Counted from the stretch's first letter, positions 11,332 through 21,133 are shown. The stretch is DNA of 64,000 nt from Glycocaulis albus (GCF_014639075.1 NZ_BMFS01000001.1:62001-126000); one strand, 5' to 3'. Numbers and translations: made by a program. The notes: generated from the letters alone by a model not told the origin.

Positions 11332-13347
11332 TCAGTCCTGCGGCAGTCTTGCCAGCAATCCCGCGATCGGATCTTCCGGTATGTCATCGTCTGACGGTTC
11401 GGGGAGCATCGGCTCGCCCGGGGATGCCGTCAGAAGGTTTTCGTCCTCCAGCGCGCTCAGGAGGCGCGCGAGCCTGTCGGGATCGGCCGCCGGAGCGCGC
11501 GGCATGCCGTCAGGCGCGGCGATGACCGGCGCATTGGCGATCAGCGAGGCGAAAATGCGGGCCGGTCCGGTGCCGCCCGACCCTGCATCGGTGGGAGCAT
11601 TTGTGTCATTGCCGGTCCAGACGACGGCGACCATTCCGTCCGCCCACCCGGCGAACCAGGCATCGCGGAAGGCGTTGCTGGTGCCGGTCTTGCCGCGCAC
11701 CTCGCGCCCGGGTACGGCGGCGGAGCGGCCGGTGCCGTAGCTGATGGTTGCAGCAAAAAGCTGGTCCATTTCGCGCACGACCCGCTCGGCCAGAACGACC
11801 GGGCCCGGCGATGTCCCGCGTTCCCACAGCGTGTCGCCGGAGGGTGTTTCGAGCCGGGTGACGGCATGGGTTTCCGCGGCCCGCCCGCCATTCATGAACG
11901 GCACATAGGCACGCGCCAGTTCCAGCGGCGTCACCTCGTAGGCGCCCAGCGACAGCGAATGGGTGTTCTCCATCGGGCTTTCAATGCCCAGCCGCCTTGC
12001 AAGGCGCAGCGTGTAGGCGCGCCCGGTGGCTTCGGCCAGCTGGACCGCGATGGAGTTGGACGAGCGGGCGAAGGCGCGCTCCAGCGTCATCTCGCCCTCA
12101 TAGCGGTTTTCCCAGTTGGCCGGTGACCAGCTGCCATAGCTGACCGGCTCGTCGATCATGCGGTCTGCGGGAGACCAGCCGGCCTCGAAGGCGGAGGCAT
12201 AGATGAAGGGCTTGAAGGCGGAGCCGGGCTGGCGGCGCGCGGCAGTCGCCCGGTTGAAGGGCGAGCGGGCATAGTCAGTGCCGCCACTCATGGCGGCTAC
12301 GCCTCCGGTTGCATCCAGCGCGATAATGGCGCCATTGGCGGCGCCGCGCGCAATCTCGGGGTCTGCCAGCCCGCGCGTCAGCGCACCGTCGGCGGCACGC
12401 TGGGCGTCCACATCCAGCGTGGTGCGCACCACCACATCGCCTTCCCAGGACGGCGCATGCAGGGCCAGAAGGGTGCGCGCCTCGCTGGCGGCAAAGTCGG
12501 CAAACCAGCCGGCGCCCGGGCTGGAGGAGCCGCGCGAGACCCGGATAGGCGCGGAGGCGGCGATAAGCCTTTCTTCCTCGGTGATCCGGCCCGTCGCCAG
12601 CATCAGGTCGAGAACCACGGTGGCGCGCACGGCGGCGCGGGTGGTGTCATTGGCCGGCGAGTAGCGCGAGGGGGCTTTGAGAAGGCCTGCCAGCAGGGCA
12701 GCCTCGCCAATATCCAGCTCATGCGGCCCGCGCCCGAAATAGCGGCGGGCGGCGTTCTCCGCGCCCCAGGCTCCGGCGCCGAAATAGACGCGGTTCAGGT
12801 AAAGGGCGAGTATCTCGTCCTTGGTGAAACGTGTTTCCAGCCAGAAGGCCAGCATCATTTCCTGCATCTTGCGCCGCATCGTGCGGTCTGGCGTCAGGAA
12901 CAGGTTCTTGGCCAGCTGCTGGGTGATGGTAGAGCCACCCTGCACCACGCGTCCGGCGCGCAAATTTGCCAGTGCGGCGCGGGTGGTGCCGATCAGATCG
13001 ATGCCGAAATGGTGATAGAAGCGCCTGTCTTCCACCGCCAGCACGGCATCGACAAGGTGTTCTGGCAGGGAATCGGCGCTGATCGTGGTGCCGGAACTAT
13101 CCCCGCGCCGCGCGATCACCCGCCCATGCCGGTCCAGAAATGTCATGGATGCGCCGGCAGGGGCTATGGCAAGCGAAGAGGTGTCAGGCAGGTCACGGGC
13201 AAGGGCGACCAGATACATGGCCGCCAGCAGGACCGTCACTGTTGCCAGTGCCGCCAGCGCGCGCACCAGCAACATCCAGGCCTTCGGGCGGCGTGTGTGC
13301 CTGCCGACAGGCACGCGTATGGAGGTGCGGGTCACGGTCTCTCGCAA
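11332..13347 (-). CDS. Class A penicillin-binding protein (PBP1 family)
   Basis: This bifunctional peptidoglycan synthase has 671 residues: a cytoplasmic basic stretch, one membrane span at about 26-50, a GT51 glycosyltransferase domain (AVEDRRFYHHFGID, GGSTITQQLAKN, ILALYLNRVYFG), then a transpeptidase with SAFK (SxxK), SSNS (SxN) and GKTGTS (KTG). It makes glycan strands and cross-links them at the inner membrane. The frame begins at a TTG at 13347; a GTG at 13335 just after GAGAG is an alternative. The subclass (1A or 1C) is uncertain. Confidence 0.93.
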   Translation of the reverse strand: MRETVTRTSIRVPVGRHTRRPKAWMLLVRALAALATVTVLLAAMYLVALARDLPDTSSLAIAPAGASMTFLDRHGRVIARRGDSSGTTISADSLPEHLVDAVLAVEDRRFYHHFGIDLIGTTRAALANLRAGRVVQGGSTITQQLAKNLFLTPDRTMRRKMQEMMLAFWLETRFTKDEILALYLNRVYFGAGAWGAENAARRYFGRGPHELDIGEAALLAGLLKAPSRYSPANDTTRAAVRATVVLDLMLATGRITEEERLIAASAPIRVSRGSSSPGAGWFADFAASEARTLLALHAPSWEGDVVVRTTLDVDAQRAADGALTRGLADPEIARGAANGAIIALDATGGVAAMSGGTDYARSPFNRATAARRQPGSAFKPFIYASAFEAGWSPADRMIDEPVSYGSWSPANWENRYEGEMTLERAFARSSNSIAVQLAEATGRAYTLRLARRLGIESPMENTHSLSLGAYEVTPLELARAYVPFMNGGRAAETHAVTRLETPSGDTLWERGTSPGPVVLAERVVREMDQLFAATISYGTGRSAAVPGREVRGKTGTSNAFRDAWFAGWADGMVAVVWTGNDTNAPTDAGSGGTGPARIFASLIANAPVIAAPDGMPRAPAADPDRLARLLSALEDENLLTASPGEPMLPEPSDDDIPEDPIAGLLARLPQD

Positions 13348-13373
13348 TTTTTGGTCACTGGGCGGTCATGAGC

Positions 13374-13390
13374 TAACGCCAACAGCGTTA
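13374..13390. promoter_or_regulatory. Short inverted repeat upstream of the PBP gene
   Basis: TAACGC (13374-13379) and GCGTTA (13385-13390) are inverted with a 5-base spacer, 27 bases upstream of the PBP start and within the divergent region shared with a small lipoprotein gene. It could be a regulator site; nothing identifies the regulator. Confidence 0.25.
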
Positions 13391-13483
13391 AGGCGCCGTG
13401 AACCGTAACCGGTGACGCAAAACACCTTGCCAGCGCTGAGGCGAGAGGTGATCATCGCGCGAGCTTGAGGGAGCACATTCATC

Positions 13484-13702
13484 ATGTCCTTGACGCGGCG
13501 CTTTGGGCGCACTGCCCTGCTTGCAGGTTTCACCACGGCGCTCGGTCTGCTGGCCGCATGCGCCAACGTGCCCGGTGAAACCGTCTGCCCCGAACGCGGA
13601 CAGAATTCGGCCAGCTGGCCCTATTGTGCGCCGTCCGATCCCGGCGGCGGGGGCGGCATCATGCGGGATGACCGGATCAATCCGTCAGGCGGGCGCAACT
13701 AG
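13484..13702 (+). CDS. Small lipoprotein, uncharacterised
   Basis: This 72-residue product has a basic N-terminus, a hydrophobic stretch and a lipobox LLAAC (Cys at about 26). The mature part is only about 46 residues, with two further cysteines, a run of five glycines and a polar tail. Mature parts this short typify envelope lipoproteins of unknown role. GAGGGAG lies about 11 bases upstream of the ATG. It is divergent from the penicillin-binding protein gene. Confidence 0.7.
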   Translation: MSLTRRFGRTALLAGFTTALGLLAACANVPGETVCPERGQNSASWPYCAPSDPGGGGGIMRDDRINPSGGRN

Positions 13703-13736
13703 GACGCACTGCCTGCCTTATGTGGAGCGCGCGGGC

Positions 13737-13973
13737 ATGGCAGAAATTCCTTATGAAATACAGATATTTGCTGTAGCGCTTGTGGCCAGCCTGGTCATCG
13801 GGCTGCCGGTGCGCATTGCCGGCTGGCGGGCGAGCGTGATGGCTGTGCGCGGTTTCTGGCGTCTGACACGCCGTTACCGGATCTGGATATTGCTCATCGC
13901 CCTTGCCGGCATGATCGCAGGCCTGTGGAGCTTTGAAAGCATTCGCGGCCTCGTTTTCGGGTGGTGGAGCTAG
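13737..13973 (+). CDS. Small two-span membrane protein
   Basis: The ATG at 13737 gives 78 residues with two hydrophobic helices (IQIFAVALVASLVIGLPV and IWILLIALAGMIAGLWSF) separated by a basic loop (RGFWRLTRRYRIW). The longer in-frame ORF from 13503 overlaps the upstream lipoprotein in another frame, so it was not used. It lies 34 bases after the lipoprotein gene. I recognise no family. Confidence 0.6.
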   Translation: MAEIPYEIQIFAVALVASLVIGLPVRIAGWRASVMAVRGFWRLTRRYRIWILLIALAGMIAGLWSFESIRGLVFGWWS

Positions 13974-14090
13974 CTTTCCCGCGAGACGGCCATCACCCCC
14001 TTTCCATTGGCGCGATTAGCTCGCAAACTGATCACTCAGCGAAATGCGGATCACGCATTCACGAATGACATGTCCGGGGAGGATAATCCG

Positions 14091-15332
14091 ATGAGAGCTA
14101 TGTGGCGCGCCGGGCTGGCGGCTTTTTCCGCACTGATCGTGCTGCAGGCCTGTGGCCAGCAGAGTGGCGAAACCCGCGATATTTCCGATGCAGATCGCGA
14201 ATACCAGCACGTGCTGATGGAGGCGCTGCTGGATGCCGCGCCGGGCAGCGTGATCGAGATTCCTGCCGGCGTGTTCGTTATAGAGCGCGGCCTGTCACTG
14301 GCGAATGTGGATGGCGTGACGATCCGCGGCGCCGGCATGGATGAGACGATCCTCTCCTTTGCCGGACAGCGTGCGGGCGCCGAAGGCCTTCTCGTCACCA
14401 GCGCCAACAATTTCACCATTGAGGACCTGGCCATCGAGGATTCCATCGGTGATGCACTGAAAATCACCGGCTCTGAGAACGTCATCATCCGCCGGGTGCG
14501 CACCGAATGGACACGCGGCGCGTCCACCGATAACGGCGCTTATGGCATCTATCCTGTGCTGACCACGAATGTGCTGATCGAGGAATCGGTGGCCATTGGG
14601 GCGTCCGATGCCGGCATCTATGTCGGTCAGTCGGACAATATCATCGTGCGCAACAACCGCGCCGAGTACAATGTGGCGGGAATCGAGATCGAGAACTCGA
14701 TGGACGCCGATGTCTACGGCAATACCGCCACCAACAATACGGGCGGCATTCTGGTGTTCAACATGCCGAACCTGCCCCGTCCCGGCCACGGCACGCGGGT
14801 GTTCGACAATGATGTGTTCGAGAACAATACCCGCAATTTCGGCCATGCAGGCACGCCGGTGGCCAATGTGCCGGCCGGTACGGGTATCCTGGTGAACTCC
14901 AATGATGATGTGGAGATTTTCAATAATCGCGTGGCGCGTAACCGCACGGCCAATGTGATCATCTCCTCGCTGCATTCGGCCGGCTTTTCAGAGCTCGGCG
15001 TGGAAAGCGATTTCGACCCGTACCCTGAGCGCATCCACATCCACTCCAACACGTTCGAGGGTGGCGGCAACAATCCTGACGGTATGGATCTGCAGGCCTT
15101 GCGTATCGCCCTGTTCGGACCCACGGGCCGCATCCCGGACGTGCTGTGGGACGGCTATGTGGACGAGGCGAAGATGGTCGATGGCACGCTGCCCGATGAT
15201 TTGCGCATCTGCGTATCCGGTGCCGAGGTGCTGAACGCCGACGGCCCTGGCGGCTATGGCAATCCGCGCATCGTGACGGCCGAACATGATTGCAGCCATG
15301 CGCCGCGCGCTGCGGTGGAACTGCCTTTCTAG
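14091..15332 (+). CDS. Parallel beta-helix repeat lipoprotein (TIGR03805-like)
   Basis: The ATG at 14091, preceded by GGGGAGG, gives 413 residues with lipobox VLQAC, so it is a predicted lipoprotein. From about residue 40 it has regular right-handed beta-helix coils of the form NVTIEDLAIEDS, NVLIEESVAIG, NIIVRNNRAEYN, DADVYGNTATNN and DVEIFNNRVARN, as in periplasmic copper-binding (NosD-like) and carbohydrate-active proteins. It is followed after nine bases by a dihaem cytochrome. This pairing matches the TIGR03805/TIGR03806 couple, recalled from Hyphomonas and Shewanella. The earlier start at 14007 lacks a signal peptide. Function is unknown. Confidence 0.88.
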   Translation: MRAMWRAGLAAFSALIVLQACGQQSGETRDISDADREYQHVLMEALLDAAPGSVIEIPAGVFVIERGLSLANVDGVTIRGAGMDETILSFAGQRAGAEGLLVTSANNFTIEDLAIEDSIGDALKITGSENVIIRRVRTEWTRGASTDNGAYGIYPVLTTNVLIEESVAIGASDAGIYVGQSDNIIVRNNRAEYNVAGIEIENSMDADVYGNTATNNTGGILVFNMPNLPRPGHGTRVFDNDVFENNTRNFGHAGTPVANVPAGTGILVNSNDDVEIFNNRVARNRTANVIISSLHSAGFSELGVESDFDPYPERIHIHSNTFEGGGNNPDGMDLQALRIALFGPTGRIPDVLWDGYVDEAKMVDGTLPDDLRICVSGAEVLNADGPGGYGNPRIVTAEHDCSHAPRAAVELPF

Positions 15333-15341
15333 GCTGGCTTG

Positions 15342-16523
15342 ATGATACGCGCCCTCACCCTCCTCGCGGCGGCATTTCTGCTGGCCGCATGTGGCAATGA
15401 CGCCGGAGAGCCCCCTTCGCGGGCGCCGGTGGATATGGCGGCGTGGGAGGCCGAAACGGTTTTCCATGCCAGCGGCAATCCGGCGCGCCTGGAGGATTGG
15501 GGCCAGTTTCGCATTGAGGACGGGCGCCTGGTGCTGGCAGAGGGCGTCGTGCCCTACGGGCTCAACACGGCGCTTTTCTCCGATTATGCACTGAAGCTCA
15601 GGACGGTGTGGCTGCCGGAAGGCGCCGCGCCCGCAATCTGGCACGATACCGAGACGTTCGACTTTCCCGTCGGTACGGTGATCACCAAGACCTTCTACTA
15701 TCCGCGCGGTGGCGGCGGTTTTGAAACCGTCGCGCTGGAGCTGGACCCCAATGCCCATTTCGACGGGGCGGCGCTGGACCTGTCTGCGGTACGCGTCATC
15801 GAGACACGCATACTGGTGCGCCGGGAAGAGGGCTGGGCGGCCATTCCCTATGTCTGGAACGATAATCAGCGTTCCACGCGCCTTGCCCGCGCAGGCGCGT
15901 TTGTGGACCTGACCCTGCTGGAGGCGGGCGGGCGCTCGGGCGCGCTATCCTATCAGGTGCCGGACGTGAACCAGTGCGCCCAATGCCACGTCACCAATGC
16001 CGCCGACGGGCAGGTGCGCCCTATCGGTCCGCGCGCCCGTCATCTCAACGGCGATTACGTCTATGCGCACGGAGAGCACAACCAGCTCGATCACTGGCGC
16101 GAGGCGGGGCTTCTGACTGGCGGTCCGGCCAGTGCTGGCGCGCCGCGTAATGCAGTCTGGCATGGCGAGACAACACTGTCAGGCATGGCGCTGGAAGCGG
16201 CCGCGCGCGCCTATATCGACATCAATTGCGCGCACTGCCATTCGCGCACGGGACATGCGCGCACTTCCGGCCTCTATCTGGAGCCCTCCGACCCTGTGGG
16301 GCCAGCCTTTGGCGTGTGCAAGCCGCCGATCGCCGCCGGACGCGGGACGGGTAACCGGCGCTATTCCATCGTGCCGGGCGACAGCCAGGCCTCGATCTTC
16401 ACCTTCCGCATGGAAACCGTGCGGCCCGACGCGATGATGCCGGAGCTCGGGCGCAGCAGGGCGCACAGCGAAGGCGTGGCCCTGGTGGCGGCGTGGATCG
16501 ATGCGATGGCGGGCGGATGCTAA
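15342..16523 (+). CDS. SO2930-family dihaem c-type cytochrome lipoprotein (TIGR03806-like)
   Basis: The 393-residue product starts with a lipobox (LLAAC). It has two haem-attachment motifs, CAQCH in the middle and CAHCH in the C-terminal third. Flanking segments such as YGLNTALFSDYALK and FDFPVGTVITKTFYY are those of the SO2930/HNE_0200 family, which I recall as always accompanied by the beta-helix protein found immediately upstream. A TTG at 15339 precedes the ATG at 15342; the ATG was chosen. The role is likely periplasmic or outer-membrane electron transfer; the partner is unknown. It depends on the Ccm system, partly encoded at 2899-5836. Confidence 0.9.
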   Translation: MIRALTLLAAAFLLAACGNDAGEPPSRAPVDMAAWEAETVFHASGNPARLEDWGQFRIEDGRLVLAEGVVPYGLNTALFSDYALKLRTVWLPEGAAPAIWHDTETFDFPVGTVITKTFYYPRGGGGFETVALELDPNAHFDGAALDLSAVRVIETRILVRREEGWAAIPYVWNDNQRSTRLARAGAFVDLTLLEAGGRSGALSYQVPDVNQCAQCHVTNAADGQVRPIGPRARHLNGDYVYAHGEHNQLDHWREAGLLTGGPASAGAPRNAVWHGETTLSGMALEAAARAYIDINCAHCHSRTGHARTSGLYLEPSDPVGPAFGVCKPPIAAGRGTGNRRYSIVPGDSQASIFTFRMETVRPDAMMPELGRSRAHSEGVALVAAWIDAMAGGC

Positions 16524-16611
16524 ATTGCCAGGCTGGTGCCAAGCCCCGCTTGGCGAAGCCCTCCCGCTGAGGCATTGTCAGCGCCACACGCGAACGGAGT
16601 TGATCTGCGCC

Positions 16612-17103
16612 ATGAAACGCCTCGCCCTTGCCGCCGCCATGTCAGGCCTTGCTGTCAGTGCCTGCGCCACGACCTCGCCCACCTGCCGCGAGGCCGATGC
16701 CGCCGAACGCATGGCCTTTGGCCAGATCGTGGCCGGACACGCGGGCGGGCTGGCTGACAGCCTGCCGGAGGAAAGCGCGGCACTGGCCGGGCAGCTGCGC
16801 GGCGATGACCCGGCCCTTCGCCACCAGATTTTCGGCCAGCGCATGGGTGATTATTCGGTGCGTACCGTGCTGATGCAGCCGCCCTTGTGCGTCTATGAGC
16901 AGAGCGTATCGCCCACCGAGCGGATATCCTATGTGTTCCCCAATGGCCGCTTCCAGACGTTGAACCCTGAAGGTTCGACAGAGGCGAGCCTTGGCATGCC
17001 GGCGCGCGATCACGCCCGCTGCCATTTCCGTCTTATCGACGGACACTGGCGCCTGACCGATGCCTGCACCTCGACCTTCCAGACTCCGGCGCCAGTAAGC
17101 TAG
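16612..17103 (+). CDS. Putative lipoprotein, uncharacterised
   Basis: The ATG at 16612 gives 163 residues with a signal peptide and lipobox VSAC. The mature protein has three more cysteines (in TCREADA, LCVYE and ARCHF, plus DACTS near the end), suggesting disulfides, and the closing region [18 protein letters not shown] recognise no family. It follows the dihaem cytochrome gene by 88 bases. Its TAG stop shares a CTAG with the stop of the convergent chemoreceptor gene. Confidence 0.72.
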   Translation: MKRLALAAAMSGLAVSACATTSPTCREADAAERMAFGQIVAGHAGGLADSLPEESAALAGQLRGDDPALRHQIFGQRMGDYSVRTVLMQPPLCVYEQSVSPTERISYVFPNGRFQTLNPEGSTEASLGMPARDHARCHFRLIDGHWRLTDACTSTFQTPAPVS

Positions 17104-18560
17104 GACGCCTCGCGCAGCGCATTGCGGAAGCCTGCCAGCTCGGCATCAAGGCGCTCGGCGGCCTGACCCAGCGCTCTGGATGAGCCGGTAAACCGGTCGG
17201 CTGCGTCATGTGTGCGCCCGGCGGCCGTGTTCACGCTGGCGATACGGTCGTTTATTCCGCCAGTCGATGCGGCGGCTCGCTCTGCCAGCTGGGCGATCTC
17301 GCTGGTAGCCCCTGATTGCTCGCCAAAGGCGCCGCGCGCGCTTGCCGAGGTAGCGCGGACTTCCTCGATTATCTGAGAAATGCGCGCCAGCGCATCACCG
17401 GCGCCGCTCGATGCCGAGCTGATGGCCTCGACGCGCGCCCGGATATCGGCTGTAGCCCTGGAGGTCTGTTCGGCCAGAGCCTTGACCTCGCTGGCAACGA
17501 CCGCGAATCCCTTGCCTGCCTCGCCTGCCCGCGCGGCCTCGATGGTCGCATTGAGCGCCAGCAAATTGGTCTGCTCGGCAATGTCGGCGACCAGCCCGGC
17601 GATGGTTTCAACCTCGCGCCCGGCCTTGTCCAGTTCGCGCATGGAGGTGCTGGCTCTCGCCGCCTCATCTGTGGCCCTTGCCGATACGGTGTCGGCATTC
17701 TCCATGATGCGCGAGACTTCGCTAATGGAGGCAGAAAGCTCCTGTGCGGCGGCAGCCACGGCTTCAAAATGGGCAGACGTCTCCGCTGATTTTCCGGCGG
17801 CCTCGCGCGCGCCCTCGCGCGTCAAACCCGCATCGTTGCGCAGCTCGGCGGCCAGCCGGTCCATCTCGGCGGATACGTCATGCAGTTCCCGCAATATGTC
17901 TGCGACAGACCGTTCAAAGCTGCCGGCCAGCGTGTTCACCGCCTCACGGCTTGCCTCGATTTCGCGGGAGCGTTCCCGGTCGGCATCAGCGAGCTGGCGC
18001 GCCTGCATGTTGGCCGCTTGCGCTTCGGCGATGGCCATGCCGGCATTATCGAGCGCGTTGGTAATGCGCTGGCAGAGCCAGACAAGCGCGCCTGTCTGAA
18101 CGACCACTATCGTGGCGTGCAGCAGGACCCGCCCGAAATTGGCGCCGTCGGGAAACACGGCGAAGGGCAGGGCGAAATTCAGTATCAGGTGATGAAAGGC
18201 GGTTACCGCCGCCGCCGCCAGCACGGCGCGCCAGTCACACAGCAGGGTCGCTGCGGCCAGCACGGCGAAGAACACCATGTGCATGTCCAGTTGCAGCGCC
18301 GTGCCGGATGCCATCCAGGTCAGCGCTGCCGGAAAGGCGATGAGGCCGGACGCGATAGTGATGCGCGTGGAGGCCGATTGCGGCGCGCTGCGCCAGGCCA
18401 GAAAGGCCAGTGCTGCCACCACAAGGAGGAAAATTGTCCCCGCCACCAGCTTTTCAGGGGCAACAAGGGCGGCGGCCAGCCCGTATACGGCGGTAAACGC
18501 CCCCAAGAGGGCAAGCAGAACACGTTGGGACTGGTCCCTTACGGCATCAATTCGGGTCAC
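17100..18560 (-). CDS. Methyl-accepting chemotaxis-type protein with a polytopic membrane sensor
   Basis: The 486-residue protein has about five or six membrane helices (residues 15-170) instead of a periplasmic sensor, then a coiled coil and an MCP signalling domain. The conserved hairpin tip is [20 protein letters not shown] followed by [16 protein letters not shown]. It should signal to CheA/CheW at the inner membrane; its membrane-embedded input suggests energy- or redox-related sensing, but that is inference. It starts at a GTG overlapping the stop of the upstream small gene (GTGA). There is no C-terminal CheR-binding pentapeptide. Confidence 0.92.
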   Translation of the reverse strand: MTRIDAVRDQSQRVLLALLGAFTAVYGLAAALVAPEKLVAGTIFLLVVAALAFLAWRSAPQSASTRITIASGLIAFPAALTWMASGTALQLDMHMVFFAVLAAATLLCDWRAVLAAAAVTAFHHLILNFALPFAVFPDGANFGRVLLHATIVVVQTGALVWLCQRITNALDNAGMAIAEAQAANMQARQLADADRERSREIEASREAVNTLAGSFERSVADILRELHDVSAEMDRLAAELRNDAGLTREGAREAAGKSAETSAHFEAVAAAAQELSASISEVSRIMENADTVSARATDEAARASTSMRELDKAGREVETIAGLVADIAEQTNLLALNATIEAARAGEAGKGFAVVASEVKALAEQTSRATADIRARVEAISSASSGAGDALARISQIIEEVRATSASARGAFGEQSGATSEIAQLAERAAASTGGINDRIASVNTAAGRTHDAADRFTGSSRALGQAAERLDAELAGFRNALREAS

Positions 18561-18907
18561 GGACGGCTCTCCCTTGGAGCAGACAGGCCAGGCCTGCAGG
18601 CCCAGCCGGACAATGGGGCAAAAACGAATATGGCGCCGCGCGCGCGCAGTGCTGCTGCGGCGGAGGCCTGTGGCACGCCTTCAGGCATGTCGGCGCGTAT
18701 CAGCATGCCGCCGCCGAGAGGCTCTGCAGCCCGTGCGCCGGCCGAGGTGGCCGCCATCAGCGCGCCTGTGGGCGATGTTCCCGGTGCGAAGATGGCCAGC
18801 ACCGTGCCGCCAGACGGCGGGGCCAACATGAGGGTTGGCGGCGTAAGGCAGACGAGCGCCAGCATCGCCGCCATGGTCCAGCCTGCATTGTTTTGACCGG
18901 GCTTCAT
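18557..18907 (-). CDS. Small hypothetical protein coupled to the chemoreceptor
   Basis: This 116-residue protein has an N-terminal hydrophobic segment ([21 protein letters not shown]) and an alanine/glycine-rich body with [22 protein letters not shown] recognise no family. The stop overlaps the chemoreceptor's GTG start by four bases, so it may be co-translated and contribute to the same sensory unit. Confidence 0.6.
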   Translation of the reverse strand: MKPGQNNAGWTMAAMLALVCLTPPTLMLAPPSGGTVLAIFAPGTSPTGALMAATSAGARAAEPLGGGMLIRADMPEGVPQASAAAALRARGAIFVFAPLSGWACRPGLSAPRESRP

Positions 18908-18985
18908 AAAGCAGTGGTGTCCTGATTGCGGCCAGCGCCTGTTCGCGTTCCGCGCAAATTCAAGACCGTTCTATTCCCCTGTTCT

Positions 18986-19004
18986 GGCTAATAAACGGTT
19001 AGCC
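18986..19004. promoter_or_regulatory. Inverted repeat in a divergent promoter region
   Basis: GGCTAA (18986-18991) and TTAGCC (18999-19004) are perfect inverted copies with a 7-base spacer, in the 243-base region between the leftward chemoreceptor unit and the rightward EF-hand gene. A regulator site is possible; there is no further support. Confidence 0.25.
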
Positions 19005-19150
19005 CTTCAGGCGCGCCGTCGAGCGCGCTGCATTTTTTGTGCACAGGGCCGGGGAACGTTTCGAAGGGGCATCGCATTGATCCCATGTCTGGCCGGTCTG
19101 CCCCCGCTTCCCCCGCAATGACGGACCGGCGCAACAGAGGAATGACAGAC

Positions 19151-19732
19151 ATGAAGACGTTTCTGATTTCTGGCGTTTCGGCTCTCGCGCTGGCCGGCAT
19201 GGCTTTCGCGGCTCCGTTTGAGGAGGCCGATACCGATGGTGATGGCCGCATCTCGCTGAGCGAGGTCCAGGCGCTGGACAGCGCCACGACCGAAGCCGAG
19301 TTCACGCTCTATGATGTGGATCTCGACGGCGGTCTGGATGAAGACGAATACGCTGCTTGGCGTGTTGCCACGCAAGGCGATGCCGAGGCCGATTACTCCA
19401 CCGACCCGGTGATGGATGATCCGATGGCCGATGATCCCATGGCCGAGGAAGATCCGGTTGAGCTGGAAGATGTCCCGGCTGACCCGTACGAGCCGTCCGC
19501 CGAGAAGTCGCTCGATGATCATGGCGACAAGGACGAGTATGGTGACGAGGACCGCGAAGAAGGCGGTGAAGGCGATTACAGCGAAAGCGACGCCGCCTAC
19601 GGTGAAGGTGATGTCAGCCATGACGATGACGCCGACGCTGACGAAATCACCGAGGACCTCAATGAAGAACAGGCCGAGGATCTCGAATCTGACGCCGACG
19701 AAGACGGTGACGAGAACGAACCCTGGAAATAG
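19151..19732 (+). CDS. Secreted EF-hand protein with a long acidic tail
   Basis: The ATG at 19151, about 10 bases after AGAGG, gives 193 residues. A signal peptide ends near MAFAA, followed by two EF-hand calcium loops, DTDGDGRISLSE and DVDLDGGLDEDE. The remaining ~120 residues are overwhelmingly Asp/Glu with Ser, Tyr and Gly and no predicted fold. A periplasmic or surface calcium-binding role is plausible. An ATG at 19142 is an alternative start that sits too close to the ribosome-binding site. A strong bidirectional hairpin follows. Confidence 0.82.
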   Translation: MKTFLISGVSALALAGMAFAAPFEEADTDGDGRISLSEVQALDSATTEAEFTLYDVDLDGGLDEDEYAAWRVATQGDAEADYSTDPVMDDPMADDPMAEEDPVELEDVPADPYEPSAEKSLDDHGDKDEYGDEDREEGGEGDYSESDAAYGEGDVSHDDDADADEITEDLNEEQAEDLESDADEDGDENEPWK

Positions 19733-19859
19733 GGTTTAGTTCCTGACACCGGCCTGGCCCTCCGTCACCCGCCTCCTCCCCGCCCAATCCCCGGAGGCGG
19801 GCTGGCGGGGGGTCCGGCACTCCAGGCGAGGCAGTGCGTCCCGCCACACGCCTTGCCCG

Positions 19860-19885
19860 AAGAGCCGCTCGAAAGAGCGGCTCTT
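19860..19885. terminator. Bidirectional terminator between the EF-hand and htpX genes
   Basis: AAGAGCCGCTC (19860-19870) and GAGCGGCTCTT (19875-19885) form a perfect 11-bp stem with a GAAA tetraloop. The A/T ends of the stem give a short U-tract in both directions, and it lies between two convergent genes. Confidence 0.8.
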
Positions 19886-19905
19886 TGCGTTCCGGGTGCG
19901 GGGTC

Positions 19906-20859
19906 TTACCCCCAGGGCCCGCCAAAGCCGGACCGGTCAGGACCCTTGCTTCCCGCAGGCCCGCGCGACCACGGCCCTTCCTCGCCCCACGGCCCGCCCG
20001 GATAGCGCCCGTCACCGGCCATCTGGCGCAGGCGCGCGATGCGGTTGGCGGTCGAGGGGTGGGTGGAGAACAGATTGTCCGCACCCTGCCCGTTGAGCGG
20101 GTTGATGATGAACATATGGGCCGTCGCCGGATTACGCTCGGCGGCAGGGTTCAGCGTGGTGCGCGCGCCGCGCTCGATCTTCTCCAGTGCCGCAGCAAGC
20201 GATATCGGGTTGCCCGCAATCTCGGCGCCTACCCGGTCTGCCTCATACTCGCGCGAGCGCGATATCGCCATCTGCACAAGGCCCGCCGCCATGGGCGCAA
20301 AAATCGCCAGCGCAATGGCGCCGATCAGCCCGCCCCGGTCACGTCCGCCGCCGAAAAACAGCGCGAAATTGGCCAGAAAGCCGATCGCGCCTGCCAGCGT
20401 CGCCGTCACGGTCATGGTCAGCGTGTCACGGTTCTTCACATGGGCCAGCTCATGGGCCATCACCCCGGCCACCTCCTCGCGCGTCAGGCGGGAGAGCAGG
20501 CCGGTAGTTGCTGCGACAGCCGCGTTGTTGGGGTCACGCCCGGTCGCGAAGGCATTGGGCTGTGGCGTGTCGATGACATAGACGCGCGGGCGCGGCATGC
20601 CTGCGCGGTCAGCCAGCGCAATCGTGTCTTCAGCGTAGCGGCGAAGCCCAGGATCGCGCTCATCGGGCGTAATCTCGCGCGCGCCGTGCATGCGCAGCAC
20701 CATCTTGTCGGAATTCCACCAGGCCATCACGTTCAGCGCACCGGCAATGACCAGCGCAATCGCGGCGCCGCCCGGCCCGCCAATGAGATAGCCCACCGCG
20801 CCGAACAGGCCGGTCAGGGCGGCAAGCAGGATGAAAGTGCGCATCGTATTGGCGGTCAT
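19906..20859 (-). CDS. htpX: M48 family metalloprotease HtpX
   Basis: HtpX is an inner-membrane zinc endoprotease for quality control of membrane proteins. The ATG at 20859 gives 317 residues: two N-terminal membrane helices, the zinc motif HELAH at about residue 141 within [15 protein letters not shown], a second hydrophobic region, and the zinc-ligand Glu in [13 protein letters not shown]. The last ~30 residues are a Gly/Pro/Trp-rich extension ([14 protein letters not shown]) longer than in E. coli HtpX (293 residues). A TTG ten codons upstream is less likely. It is divergent from DUF1674. Confidence 0.94.
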   Translation of the reverse strand: MTANTMRTFILLAALTGLFGAVGYLIGGPGGAAIALVIAGALNVMAWWNSDKMVLRMHGAREITPDERDPGLRRYAEDTIALADRAGMPRPRVYVIDTPQPNAFATGRDPNNAAVAATTGLLSRLTREEVAGVMAHELAHVKNRDTLTMTVTATLAGAIGFLANFALFFGGGRDRGGLIGAIALAIFAPMAAGLVQMAISRSREYEADRVGAEIAGNPISLAAALEKIERGARTTLNPAAERNPATAHMFIINPLNGQGADNLFSTHPSTANRIARLRQMAGDGRYPGGPWGEEGPWSRGPAGSKGPDRSGFGGPWG

Positions 20860-20938
20860 GGGAGGTCCTGTCAGTGATGGATGCTGCAAGGCATGCCGCG
20901 CACTGGCACGATGGCCGCGCGGCGACTAGATATCTGGT

Positions 20939-21133
20939 ATGAGCGATGACACTTCACAAGAGACGAAACGGCCGTTGAGCGCTGCGGCGCAGCGTGCGCT
21001 GGCCGAAGCGGCCGAGCGCCGCAAGGCGGCTGAAAGCGCGGCAACGCTGCCCGAAGAACTGGGCGGCCCCAAGGGACCTGAGCCCACGCGCTATGGCGAC
21101 TGGGAGAAAAAGGGCATCGCCCACGATTTTTGA
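20939..21133 (+). CDS. DUF1674 / SDHAF4-type succinate dehydrogenase assembly factor
   Basis: The 64-residue protein ends in the family signature [23 protein letters not shown] (residues 42-64; RYGDWE near the end is diagnostic). DUF1674 is the bacterial form of mitochondrial SDHAF4, which protects and helps assemble flavinylated SdhA. The N-terminal half is an Ala/Arg/Glu-rich helix. No sdh genes are in the window, though other TCA genes are. Divergent from htpX. Confidence 0.85.
   Translation: MSDDTSQETKRPLSAAAQRALAEAAERRKAAESAATLPEELGGPKGPEPTRYGDWEKKGIAHDF

Noticed and set aside
19007-19621. 204-residue leftward ORF with many Ile and Val residues
   Set aside because: It is the reverse complement of the acidic EF-hand coding sequence, which reads as hydrophobic on the opposite strand.
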